From contig VBPX01000032.1 in NCBI GenBank assembly GCA_005877075.1, positions 22,480-86,479 of the forward strand: a stretch of DNA of 64,000 nt, given 5' to 3'. Made by a program: the position numbers and the translations under genes. This document shows, piece after piece, positions 1 to 8,550 of the stretch. The first letter of the stretch is position 1, and every line of letters starts with the position of its first letter. The DNA is from Nitrososphaerota archaeon. Its GTDB lineage: Archaea > Thermoproteota > Nitrososphaeria > Nitrososphaerales > Nitrososphaeraceae. Under the pieces are notes generated by a model. The model saw nothing but the letters and a program-made list of their open reading frames with translations. It ran no database searches and was not told the origin of the DNA.

Positions 1-1022
1 TCATAAGGCTCTAGAGTTTCAATAACGGCCTGACCTAGAACTTTATCTATTTGCTTATATATTTTTGACTCTCCGCGCGTTACTAATACGTCTTCATAGA
101 GAGTTAGATTGGGTATGACCGTATCAGTTATGAATTTTTTCATAACGCTTGAAAATTTTTCAAATTCTTTATCCTCTATGATCGCAGATTTGTCAGCAAA
201 TCTAGAAGTTAATGAATCACATCTTATAAATCCTGTCACTCTATGTAATTTGGTATCAAAACCAAATAGGGTTCTCATAACAATGTGACTTCCCACCATA
301 ACTGCAATCCCTCTCTCGTCTTCTGTTAATGGTCTGCGAGCAACAGTTATTTCGCCAACTATGTTTCCTCTATCAAGATTTACTGGTATTTTATGACCCT
401 GTATTTCTGGATACCTTATTAGTTGAGCATCAGAAAAATTCCATTCTGTAAATTTATTTGACTTCTTGATATATACCTCAAACATGGGTTGTCTTAGAAC
501 TGCCAATTTTCTAATTTCTTTTATCAATCTTAATTCATCCACAAGTGCCTTGGCATCACTAACAATTATCTCGCTTCCATCTCTAGACAACTGAGGTTCT
601 CTTGTTTCTCTTAAATCAGACTTGCCTGTAAATAGTGCATCGAGTGATTTTGTATCAATCAAAAATGACTTGTTGAAGTTATCCTTTCGAGTCCTAATCT
701 TCATATTTTCAAATGATGTTAGAAATGAAAGCCTACCTGTTCCATATCGGCCAGTTCTGACCCTTTTTAATTTGGGTGAAATAGAATCAACTTTCTTGTG
801 TGGTGAACCAAGTAACAAAAACTTTTGAATTGCGTCCTCATCCATTCCTGCATTATCTTCAATCGAAATGGAATTATTGCTATGTATAGTAATTAGAACC
901 CTCGTCGCATCTTCATCAAAGGCATTTTCAATCAATTCCTTGATGACATCAGCCGGAGAAACCCACGTTTTAGTTGCAAATTCCCTGAAGAAGGATGGAT
1001 GCACCTTTAATGCAATTGTCAT
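1..1022 (-). CDS. GHKL (HSP90/MutL-type) ATPase, 3' end cut by window edge
   Basis: Reading the minus strand from the ATG at 1022 gives about 340 codons open to the window edge. Near residue 30 is ELIENAFDEDAT, the N-box of the GHKL fold. DNAGM near residue 57 is the G1 box, and GRYGTGRLSF near residue 93 fits the G2 region. These place it among ATPases of the HSP90, histidine kinase and MutL superfamily. After about residue 130 I recognise no known domain, and there is no sign of a transmembrane segment. Stand-alone GHKL ATPases of this sort occur in DNA-repair, MORC-like or defence-type proteins, but nothing here decides which. The family call is firm; the function is open because the C-terminus is missing. 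Confidence 0.75.
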   Translation of the reverse strand, partial: MTIALKVHPSFFREFATKTWVSPADVIKELIENAFDEDATRVLITIHSNNSISIEDNAGMDEDAIQKFLLLGSPHKKVDSISPKLKRVRTGRYGTGRLSFLTSFENMKIRTRKDNFNKSFLIDTKSLDALFTGKSDLRETREPQLSRDGSEIIVSDAKALVDELRLIKEIRKLAVLRQPMFEVYIKKSNKFTEWNFSDAQLIRYPEIQGHKIPVNLDRGNIVGEITVARRPLTEDERGIAVMVGSHIVMRTLFGFDTKLHRVTGFIRCDSLTSRFADKSAIIEDKEFEKFSSVMKKFITDTVIPNLTLYEDVLVTRGESKIYKQIDKVLGQAVIETLEPY

Positions 1023-1150
1023 AATTACTATGTTTTAATCCCTCACCTTTATCTATTACTCGTTTAAATTTTCATAACAAATAGCAATACAATCTCTACA
1101 TTTTAATTAGTAATTATTGGAAAGTTGTGAGAAACATTAATAACAATATT

Positions 1151-1318
1151 TCAAAAGCCAAAAAAGTTATTTCCAAATGGAATATGAGTGATTCCATATA
1201 GCAGATGAGGTTGTGACGAAGTGGGTGTTGTGGTCAACCATATCATAATAGCAGGTACCGCAGCACATGCAATTATGGTCAAAATGATAAGCCATACTGC
1301 AGTCATTTTTTCAGCCAT
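1151..1318 (-). CDS. Small single-pass membrane protein (55 aa)
   Basis: A short reading frame starts at ATG 1318 and ends at TGA 1151-1153. The product begins MAEKMTAVW, continues with a hydrophobic stretch of about 20 residues ending near IMIWL, and closes with a polar, aromatic tail (HIPFGNNFFGF). It looks like a one-pass membrane protein with a short exposed tail. A TATA-like box on the minus strand lies about 27 bases before the ATG, consistent with a leaderless transcript. It diverges from sucC. The function is unknown. The sharp hydrophobicity profile and promoter placement support it, but the short length leaves doubt. Confidence 0.55.
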   Translation of the reverse strand: MAEKMTAVWLIILTIIACAAVPAIMIWLTTTPTSSQPHLLYGITHIPFGNNFFGF

Positions 1319-1339
1319 AAAATACGAATTTAGGAGTAG

Positions 1340-1351
1340 ATATATAAATTT
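1340..1351 (-). promoter_or_regulatory. TATA-like box for the 55-aa membrane protein
   Basis: On the minus strand this reads AATTTATATA, centred about 27 bases before the ATG at 1318. Archaeal TATA boxes sit about 25-30 bases before the transcription start, so this would give a leaderless mRNA. Confidence 0.4.
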
Positions 1352-1368
1352 TCAAGATTGACTATTTA

Positions 1369-1379
1369 CTTAAATAGGA
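1369..1379 (+). promoter_or_regulatory. TATA-like box for sucCD
   Basis: CTTAAATAGG lies about 42 bases before the sucC ATG, giving a predicted leader of about 15 bases. It is divergent from the promoter of the small membrane protein. Confidence 0.35.
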
Positions 1380-1415
1380 TTATAAGTCACCCCATAGGCT
1401 TCAGATTCTTGCTGA

Positions 1416-2528
1416 ATGAAATTATTAGAATACCAGGGAAAAGAATTGTTTTCTGAATACAATATTGATGTTCCAAAATCATATCTTGCAAAAAATCAGT
1501 CAGAATTGAATCAAATTGTAGACAAACTGGAATTCCCTGTAGTCCTTAAATCACAGTTAACTGTTGGAGGGCGGGGAAAGGCAGGCGCCATATTAAAGTG
1601 CACGAAAAAGGAAGAGCTTGCACCAAAATTTACAGAGCTATTAAACAAAGTAGTAAAGGGAGAACGCCCAAAAATTATCTTGATTGAAGAGGTCGTAGAT
1701 ATTGACAAGGAACTTTATCTGTCATTGTTCCTGAACAGAGGAAAAAGAACCTACTCATTAATTTCTTCAAGTCAGGGAGGAATGGATATTGAAAGTGTAG
1801 AAAACAAGGTAATCCAAGATGTTTCTATTAACGGACTATCACAATCAGTCGCAGAAAATATTGCAAAAAACCTAGGTCTAAGTGGTGTAACAGCTACTAC
1901 CTTCGCAGAGTTAGTAACAAAGTTGGCTAAACTTGTCAAGGAAAAAGAGGCTGAATTAGCAGAAATAAATCCTGTTGCCATACTAAAAAATGGGACTTGT
2001 CTCGCCCTGGATTCAAAAATTATAATTGACGATAATTCACTTTTTAGGCATTCTGAGTTAAGAAAATATATCCAAATTTCTGAATTGCAGGAACAAGCAG
2101 AAAAAAATGGCTTTTCCTTTGTAGAATTAGATGGAAACATTGCAATAATAGGCAATGGCGCGGGTCTTGTAATGTCCACCCTGGATGTCGTTAATGACGC
2201 TGGTGGAAAATCGGGCGCCTTTTTGGATTTTGGAGGAAGGGCCACAACTGAAACAATCTACAAAGCAATAGAGGTGATAAGCAAATTATCAAAGGTCAAG
2301 GCGATTTTGGTAAATTTGTTCGGCGGTATTGTAAGGACTGACCTGGTCGCTCAAGCTATCCTTGATGCATATAAGAATGGTATGATTAGCGTTCCAATTT
2401 ATGCTAGAATCTCAGGTGCGGAATCAGAAAAGTCTAGACAAATGCTTTCTAATAGCAATGCAAAACTTTATGATACAGTCGAAGAAGCAATTTCATCATT
2501 AGTCCACTATATTGGGTTGAGTAAATAA
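1416..2528 (+). CDS. sucC: Succinyl-CoA synthetase, beta subunit
   Basis: The 370-residue product matches the ATP-grasp beta subunit of succinate-CoA ligase, which joins succinate and CoA using a nucleoside triphosphate. The N-terminus (MKLLEYQGKELF) is the classic start of the family. An ATP-grasp region follows (VVLKSQLTVGGRGKAG near residues 42-57; AEINPVAI near 182-189 in the metal-binding part). The C-terminal ligase domain contains NLFGGIVRTD. Length is normal for the family (about 370-390). The stop codon is immediately followed by the ATG of sucD, so the two subunits should be co-translated. The enzyme belongs to the TCA cycle and to succinyl-CoA supply. Confidence 0.95.
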   Translation: MKLLEYQGKELFSEYNIDVPKSYLAKNQSELNQIVDKLEFPVVLKSQLTVGGRGKAGAILKCTKKEELAPKFTELLNKVVKGERPKIILIEEVVDIDKELYLSLFLNRGKRTYSLISSSQGGMDIESVENKVIQDVSINGLSQSVAENIAKNLGLSGVTATTFAELVTKLAKLVKEKEAELAEINPVAILKNGTCLALDSKIIIDDNSLFRHSELRKYIQISELQEQAEKNGFSFVELDGNIAIIGNGAGLVMSTLDVVNDAGGKSGAFLDFGGRATTETIYKAIEVISKLSKVKAILVNLFGGIVRTDLVAQAILDAYKNGMISVPIYARISGAESEKSRQMLSNSNAKLYDTVEEAISSLVHYIGLSK

Positions 2529-3443
2529 ATGTCTGAAAAATTTGATATTTTCGATATTCTCGTAGGCAAACCTAATGATATTGATTATGGTAAGAAACCA
2601 GTTTTAATCCAGGGCATGACGGGTAATTTTGGTTCTGTCCACACTAGATTAATGAGAGAATATGGTACAAATATTGTGGCAGGTGTAACTCCGAAAAAGG
2701 GAGGTCAATCATTTGAGGGAATACCTGTTTTTGATTCCGTTAAGGATGCTAGCAAGAATTTTGATGTAAAGATATCAGGAATATTTGTTCCTGCCCCATT
2801 CTTCCTAGCTGCCGTAAAAGAGGCAGTGGACAATGGGATAAAATTACTTGTAGCAATTCCAGAACATGTTCCAATACGTGACGCCATCGAGGCGTTGGAA
2901 TATGCCCAAACTAATGGTGCCAAGATAATAGGACCAAATACTCCTGGAGTAATATTACCAACAATAATGAAAGTTGGAATAATGCCATCACAACCATTTC
3001 AGAAGGGAAATACTGCAGTCTTTTCCAGGAGTGGAACTTTAATGTATGAAGTTTCATTCCATTTATCAAAAGCTGGGATAGGACAAAAAATCGCACTAGG
3101 TATTGGCGGTGATCCGATTAATGGTACAAACCTGATAGAAGCATTTGATCTAATAAGTGACAAAGATGAAGTAAAATCAGTTGTTGTGGTTGGCGAGATA
3201 GGAGGAGACGCTGAGGAATCCCTTGTTGAGTATATTGAAAAAACGAAATTCAATAAACCAGTTGTAGCATATGTTGCAGGAAGGTCTGCGCCCAAGGAAA
3301 AAAGGATGGGACACGCAGGGGCAATCATTTATGGAAATTATGGTTCTGCGGAATCAAAAATTTTAAGTTTCTCAAGAGTAAACATTCCTGTGGCGAAGAG
3401 ACCTGCTGAAATTCCAAGTATTCTACAAAACTTGATGAAGTGA
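2529..3443 (+). CDS. sucD: Succinyl-CoA synthetase, alpha subunit
   Basis: The 304-residue alpha subunit has an N-terminal CoA-binding Rossmann domain ([12 protein letters not shown] near residue 28) and a C-terminal ligase domain. The phosphorylated active-site histidine is His262, in [19 protein letters not shown] and [11 protein letters not shown] are family signatures. The usual GPNCPG is GPNTPG here, so the cysteine is replaced by threonine. It starts directly after the sucC stop with no spacer, which supports a two-gene operon producing the alpha-beta complex. Confidence 0.95.
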   Translation: MSEKFDIFDILVGKPNDIDYGKKPVLIQGMTGNFGSVHTRLMREYGTNIVAGVTPKKGGQSFEGIPVFDSVKDASKNFDVKISGIFVPAPFFLAAVKEAVDNGIKLLVAIPEHVPIRDAIEALEYAQTNGAKIIGPNTPGVILPTIMKVGIMPSQPFQKGNTAVFSRSGTLMYEVSFHLSKAGIGQKIALGIGGDPINGTNLIEAFDLISDKDEVKSVVVVGEIGGDAEESLVEYIEKTKFNKPVVAYVAGRSAPKEKRMGHAGAIIYGNYGSAESKILSFSRVNIPVAKRPAEIPSILQNLMK

Positions 3444-3691
3444 ATATGGTTTATCTATCAGGTTAAATTCAGCAGCCATCTAATATATGTCCAATTTTAT
3501 TCGAATTTTATAAAAACTAAAGCAACTATCAAAAGATTGTACAAAATTGATTATAAAATTCTGGGCTAAAATGGATTAATTGAAATTCTACCCGCAAACT
3601 GTGACCAATCAGATAGGACAAGTACTGGAAGTTATTATGATACGTGGTAATTTCAGTTACTTTATTAACGATATCTTGATGTGAAAATTAA

Positions 3692-4509
3692 TTGGATCAT
3701 AGGTATTTGGCACAGTATTTGCTTAATCTCAAGAACAAATACATTGATGAGTTTCCAACCTTCAATCATATTAGAGAACTTATCCCTGTATCAAATCATC
3801 AAGACGTATTTGATAAATCACTTGCTGAAAAATTGCATACGTTTTTAAATACAACAGGATATATTATAAAAAACGGGATCTTACAGTTTCTAATATTCCA
3901 TGCATATCATTTGAAGGAGATATAAATCATTTTTGGCTAAGCTCTAAAAATATGACACAAGTAATCAACCATTTTCTTCCAACATGGGGGTCTCTCTGCT
4001 CTTATCATGATTCTTGTCGCAAAAGATCTAGTTTTGAGAACATTATAGATATCAGATCGGGTGATGGAAGATTGATATATTGTGGTAGTATACTTGGTCT
4101 TCATTCTGTGGGGATAGAGATTGACAAAGATCTATGCGATCTACAAAATGAAATATCTATTTCTAGTAACGTAAAGTATGAAATAATTAATAGCGACTCA
4201 AATTCAATTGACTATATGCGGTTAGGATTGGGAAATACTATGATCTTTATATCGGCCCTACCAGAATTAGGAGAAATGTTAGCATATGGAATTATGAATC
4301 AATTTATCAAGAACAAAGAAAAATTGAGTAAAGTGGGCATTACTTTGATGGGAAGTCATACCCATAGAAAGTATTCCCGAGGTAAATCCAAGTGGGGATG
4401 GGGAAAATTTATTGATGATTTTGAATTGAAAATAGTGGAATGTCTAAGACTGCCAAGCTCCCGGACGCTTGATGAAAAAAGAAACACCAAATTTGTTCAC
4501 GATCCTTAA
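3692..4509 (+). pseudogene. SAM methyltransferase-like gene, frameshifted
   Basis: Two adjacent frames look like one broken protein. The first (3692-3925, TTG start right after an in-frame stop) ends in an unrelated-looking tail. The second frame can be read upstream of its ATG at 3952 as ISFEGDINHFWLSSKN and joins naturally to the first near 3870-3885. The total length, 818 bases, is one short of a multiple of three, so one base appears deleted. The downstream part has IIDIRSGDGR followed about 20 residues later by VGIEID. This resembles the SAM-binding motif I of class I methyltransferases (usually DxGSGDGR), with Gly replaced by Arg. No neighbour hints at a substrate. It may be a decayed gene or a sequencing error in an intact one. 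Confidence 0.55.
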
Positions 4510-4737
4510 GAATTAATCACCTAGAATTTAGTTGAATAATCCCAAATATCAGACCGGATCTAAAATTATTATTAATTTATATTTAATAATTCATGTTGAA
4601 ATTCTAGTTAGAATACAAATTTATTTTATGTCATACGCAATCCAACAGGAAATCAATCAATATACTATTAAATTACCTCTTGCATCCCAATAAATGTGGT
4701 GTGTAGAAACGCCATGAATATGTTGTGAAAGGATTTG

Positions 4738-5310
4738 GTGAATAAACTATTAAGATACATGGTATATCTTCGGAACAAAAAATATTTTCCCCAGGACGCA
4801 AGTTCAATCCTTTCGTTATCTAGAAAAACCTTACAGGAAGACAAAATTATCATTAGAGATGTAAGGATCGCAAATCATTTTCTTGAACTAGATATTAGTA
4901 TAGCTAGTTTTTCCGAACTTGAAAAAATAAAATCCCAACTTTCCATGATAGCTCCGGTTATAGAAATTGATCGCATTGTTGAAAAGGATATAGACAAGGA
5001 AGAGTCAATAAAATTGGCTCGGGAACTTTTCAACAATGAAAAATATTGGAAAACCCATGAAGTTCTTGAAGGAACATGGAAGCACACACGGGGGAATGAA
5101 AAAGAATTACTAAACGGAATTATACTCGTTGCCGCCGCTTTAGTACATTACCAAAAAGGAGAACAAGTGATATGTATCTCTATTCTGAAAAGGGCATTGA
5201 ATAAGTTGAATAATTCACGTGGCAAATACTTTGGTATAAATATTGATTCTTTAAAAAACGAAATTACAAATATAATTGGATCAACTAAGGTTTCAAAGTT
5301 TAGGATTTAA
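4738..5310 (+). CDS. DUF309-domain protein
   Basis: The product is about 190 residues. The C-terminal part carries ARELFNNEKYWKTHEVLEG and a following helix with NGIILVAAALVHYQKG, which together are the signature of the DUF309 helical family, whose function is not known. The N-terminal half (about 85 residues) is a separate thaumarchaeal-type domain I do not recognise. The start is uncertain: TTG 4735, GTG 4738 and ATG 4759 are all in frame. GTG 4738 is preceded by AAAGGA, a plausible ribosome-binding site, so I chose it. It stands alone between the decayed methyltransferase-like locus and gatE. Confidence 0.75.
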   Translation: MNKLLRYMVYLRNKKYFPQDASSILSLSRKTLQEDKIIIRDVRIANHFLELDISIASFSELEKIKSQLSMIAPVIEIDRIVEKDIDKEESIKLARELFNNEKYWKTHEVLEGTWKHTRGNEKELLNGIILVAAALVHYQKGEQVICISILKRALNKLNNSRGKYFGINIDSLKNEITNIIGSTKVSKFRI

Positions 5311-5390
5311 GATAGATACAATTTACAAAATTAACTGCTGTCTAACTATCAGAAAATGAGAATTGAGAATTTTCACAATCTTAAATTGGG

Positions 5391-5546
5391 TCATTGCGGT
5401 TGTCTATTTCTTCGCCTTCTCATTACATATGCTGCTATAACTAAAGCAACTAAAATTGAAACCAGTATGAAAAAGGTGGTCTCATCTCTTACCGTACCTT
5501 TTGGCAAAATTGATAATACTAAGATGGTGAGATGATTTATTATCAT
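5391..5546 (-). CDS. Small membrane protein with Arg-rich tail (51 aa)
   Basis: On the minus strand, ATG 5546 opens a 51-residue frame ending at TGA 5391-5393. The product has a short hydrophobic N-terminus (MIINHLTILVLSIL), a polar linker (PKGTVRDET), a strong transmembrane helix (FFILVSILVALVIAAYV) and a basic tail (MRRRRNRQPQ). That order is typical of small secreted or membrane proteins with a C-terminal anchor and cytoplasmic positive charges. It lies in a 335-base gap between the DUF309 gene and gatE. The function is unknown. Confidence 0.55.
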   Translation of the reverse strand: MIINHLTILVLSILPKGTVRDETTFFILVSILVALVIAAYVMRRRRNRQPQ

Positions 5547-5599
5547 GAATCATTGGTATAGATAAAACCGGGGAATTAAAGATTTCTTAACAAATTGTA

Positions 5600-5622
5600 A
5601 ATAATAATAATAATAATAATAA
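5600..5622. repeat. AAT trinucleotide microsatellite
   Basis: Seven consecutive AAT units lie 24 bases before the gatE start. They also fall upstream of the divergent 51-aa gene, so length change here could alter promoter spacing. Confidence 0.7.
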
Positions 5623-5645
5623 GGTTCTGTTCTAATATTCGTATA

Positions 5646-7598
5646 TTGGTTAAAAATGAGCTCTTGGTTAATCCTAAACTAAAGGTTGGTCTGGAAATTC
5701 ATCAACAATTAGATTCAAAAAACAAATTATTCTGTAACTGCAAAATAATTGATTCTACTGAATATGATTTTACTTTTAAAAGGAACTTACGTCCGACTCA
5801 AAGTGAAATGGGATCTTATGACCAAGCAGCACTTTTTGAATCAAAGAAAATTAAGACTGTAAAATATCAATCGTCTAAATATTCTAACTGCTTGGTAGAA
5901 TCGGATGATGAGCCTCCACACATGATTAACAAGGAAGCGCTCGATATAGTATTAACAATTGCTCTTGCTCTTCACTGTGCCATTGAAGATGAATTACACG
6001 TAATGAGGAAAATCGTAATTGATGGCTCAAATACCACTGGATTTCAAAGAACAATACTAGTTGGTAGAAACGGTTTTCTTGATGTTGATGGAATTAGAGT
6101 AGGCGTACAGAGTATATGCTTAGAAGAGGATGCCGCTAGAATAATAAACGGGAGTAATACTGGCAAGCATAATTCGAATAATAAGGACAACAAGGTATAT
6201 TCATTAGATAGACTAGGAATACCTCTTATTGAGATAGCCCTAGCTCCTATCTCCAATTCTCCAACATTCATAGCAAATGTAGCTCAGACTATTGGACGAT
6301 TGCTAAGAACCACCAAAAAAGTCGCACGAGGAGTGGGAAGTATCCGACAAGATGTTAACATTTCGGTGGATAATGGACCTGTTGTAGAAGTGAAAGGTGT
6401 ACAACAGCTCTCACAGCTTGCACTAGTTATTGAATACGAAACAAAAAGACAAGATGGACTAAATCAGATCGCAAAAGAGTTAAGAAAACATGTGATTAAT
6501 GACACAAAAATCATGGATAGTGTTACGGATGTTACAGAATCATTAAAAAAATCATCTTCAAAGGTAGTAAAGAAAATCCTTGGTGATGATAATTCAAGAT
6601 TCATAGTATTTGTTTTGCGAGGTTTTAAAGGTATGTTATCTTTTGAACCATATTCAGGAATTAGATTGGGCAAAGAATTAGGCGAGCTTGTAAAAACTTA
6701 TGGAATAGGAGGAATTTTTCACTCAGACGAATTACCAAACTATGGAATCAGTAGCGAAGATGTCAATTCAATATCCTCAATTCTTAAAATGGACAAAAAT
6801 GACGCTTTTGTATTGGTAGGTGGATCGGCAGTACTACTCAATATTGTGGTATTTGAATTGGCCAATAGAATTAAAAAATGTTTCTCCGGCGTTGTTCCTG
6901 AAACTCGTTCTGTTAGATTCGACGGCAATACTGTATTTAGCAGGCCCAGACCAGGATCCTCTAGGATGTATCCGGAAACGGATATTCCATACATTTCAAT
7001 TGATAGTATCAAATTAAAAGAGTTATCTAAAAATATTCCTCAACCATGGAACGTAGTTATACAACAAATCTGTGACAAATACAGCATTAACAAGACGCTG
7101 GCAGAAAATATTTTTGACTCTCAATATTTTTCTCTTTTTGAAAAGATAGTATCACAAACGTCAATCAGCCCATCTTTCATAATATCTAAACTTACAGAGG
7201 ATTTAGTTAGTTTGGAAAGAGAGGGATATGATAGTTCAATTCTTACTCAAGAATTGTTATTTTACCTCTTTATGCAGCTAAATAACTCAAAGATATCAAA
7301 GGAATCGATTTCAATAATACTAGAAAAATTATTAAAACGAGAGATTAACACTATTGATGAAGCCATAAAATCATTTGGAACTGAAAGTATAACAGAAGAT
7401 TTTGTCGATGATACCATAAATATAATAATAAACGAAAACAAGCTGATAATTTCTCAAAAAGGATTTGATGCTGTTGGTCTTTTAATGGGAAGATGTATGG
7501 CAGTCCTTAGAGGAAAAATTGATGGTGAAAAGGTTAGTAAAATACTCCAGACAAAATTGATGGAACACATCAAAACATCTAAAGATAAAAACATGTAA
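5646..7598 (+). CDS. gatE: Glu-tRNA(Gln) amidotransferase subunit E
   Basis: The 650-residue product matches GatE, the tRNA-binding and kinase subunit of the archaeal GatDE enzyme that converts Glu-tRNA(Gln) to Gln-tRNA(Gln). The N-terminus has KVGLEIHQQL and a conserved FCNC cysteine pair. SDDEPPHMIN, DGSNTTGFQRT and EEDAARII follow. An AspRS-like insert lies in the middle, and a GatB/YqeY-type helical tail ends the protein (VGLLMGRCMAVLRGKIDGEKV). The most upstream reasonable start is TTG 5646, which leaves a normal N-terminus about 14 residues before the conserved core. The partner gatD is not in the window. Confidence 0.95.
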   Translation: MVKNELLVNPKLKVGLEIHQQLDSKNKLFCNCKIIDSTEYDFTFKRNLRPTQSEMGSYDQAALFESKKIKTVKYQSSKYSNCLVESDDEPPHMINKEALDIVLTIALALHCAIEDELHVMRKIVIDGSNTTGFQRTILVGRNGFLDVDGIRVGVQSICLEEDAARIINGSNTGKHNSNNKDNKVYSLDRLGIPLIEIALAPISNSPTFIANVAQTIGRLLRTTKKVARGVGSIRQDVNISVDNGPVVEVKGVQQLSQLALVIEYETKRQDGLNQIAKELRKHVINDTKIMDSVTDVTESLKKSSSKVVKKILGDDNSRFIVFVLRGFKGMLSFEPYSGIRLGKELGELVKTYGIGGIFHSDELPNYGISSEDVNSISSILKMDKNDAFVLVGGSAVLLNIVVFELANRIKKCFSGVVPETRSVRFDGNTVFSRPRPGSSRMYPETDIPYISIDSIKLKELSKNIPQPWNVVIQQICDKYSINKTLAENIFDSQYFSLFEKIVSQTSISPSFIISKLTEDLVSLEREGYDSSILTQELLFYLFMQLNNSKISKESISIILEKLLKREINTIDEAIKSFGTESITEDFVDDTINIIINENKLIISQKGFDAVGLLMGRCMAVLRGKIDGEKVSKILQTKLMEHIKTSKDKNM

Positions 7599-7799
7599 TA
7601 GATTTGATATGACGAAATTTATTATCTATCGTGATTCACCCTTTATTTCAGATCTACCGTGATTAAAATTTTGAATCTCCTACGCTATGTATTGATCGTT
7701 GCAAAGTTAATACTATAATCATCGTACGATTGAAAGCGCAATTTGCTTTGTGCCATCCGCTCGAATTAAATAACTGCTATGGAACGCACCTAACTCATG

Positions 7800-8342
7800 T
7801 CAAGATAGTTGTTTGTATCTTGTTTTCGTTCTTAACATCTCAAAAAATTTTAGAGTTATCCAAATAATACAAATTGCAATACCAATCAGGAAAATAATTA
7901 CTCCACTGAATATAGTGTAAATTTCAAATTTTGGATGTTTATTACTATCAAAAAGGATCGAATTTCCAAACATACTATTCGTGTAAATATCCTGATTATT
8001 GAGATTAAATAGGACTGCCGAATAGTTACCACTAATTGTAGGAGCTAGTGTAGAAAAGAATTCTTGTGAAGAATTCTGATCAAACATTAATGTTCCTTTT
8101 GGGTTTATTATTTTTATATTAATTAAGTCAAAAGAATTGTATGGAATTATGGATAAAGATATGTTTTTTCCTTTTTGAACATCGTTAAGAACTAAGATCG
8201 TCCTACTTTTATTATCTATTATACCCTTAAACATAGTACTTGTAGAGTGAAGAGGATCAGGCACGCGTATTGAAGAAATTGAAATTATCGTTACTCCAAT
8301 TAATAAAGTTATGAGTCCGATAGCTAAAACGTTCCGCCTCAA
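7800..8342 (-). CDS. Hypothetical two-pass membrane protein
   Basis: The 180-residue product has an N-terminal hydrophobic segment (about residues 5-24) that could be a signal anchor. A predicted extracytoplasmic beta-rich domain of about 110 residues follows, then a C-terminal transmembrane helix (IFSGVIIFLIGIAICIIWI) and a basic cytoplasmic tail. The middle (NISLSIIPYNSFDLINIKI ... SGNYSAVLFNL) resembles small beta-sandwich (GOLD/emp24-like) domains, but the similarity is weak. TTG 8342 is the likely start, with GGTGAT a few bases upstream. It is divergent from the GH5 gene. No function can be assigned. Confidence 0.6.
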   Translation of the reverse strand: MRRNVLAIGLITLLIGVTIISISSIRVPDPLHSTSTMFKGIIDNKSRTILVLNDVQKGKNISLSIIPYNSFDLINIKIINPKGTLMFDQNSSQEFFSTLAPTISGNYSAVLFNLNNQDIYTNSMFGNSILFDSNKHPKFEIYTIFSGVIIFLIGIAICIIWITLKFFEMLRTKTRYKQLS

Positions 8343-8515
8343 TAATTATCACCCATCAGGACTGACATATTGTTAATTAACTCCAATTAATAAATTACAA
8401 AGGTATGTATTTTTTGGCATATGACTCGACTCCCAAATAATAATTTTAGGAATTAGTTAGCTATAAAATACTTTGGTTAATGCGTCATAACCACCTAAGA
8501 GGAAGCACAATTCAT

Positions 8516-8530
8516 AATATATATATAAAC
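8516..8530 (+). promoter_or_regulatory. TATA box of the GH5 gene
   Basis: A run of alternating AT ending in ATATAAAC is centred about 28 bases before ATG 8551, giving a leaderless or near-leaderless transcript. Confidence 0.5.
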
Positions 8531-8550
8531 TCAATTAGGTTATAATTGCC

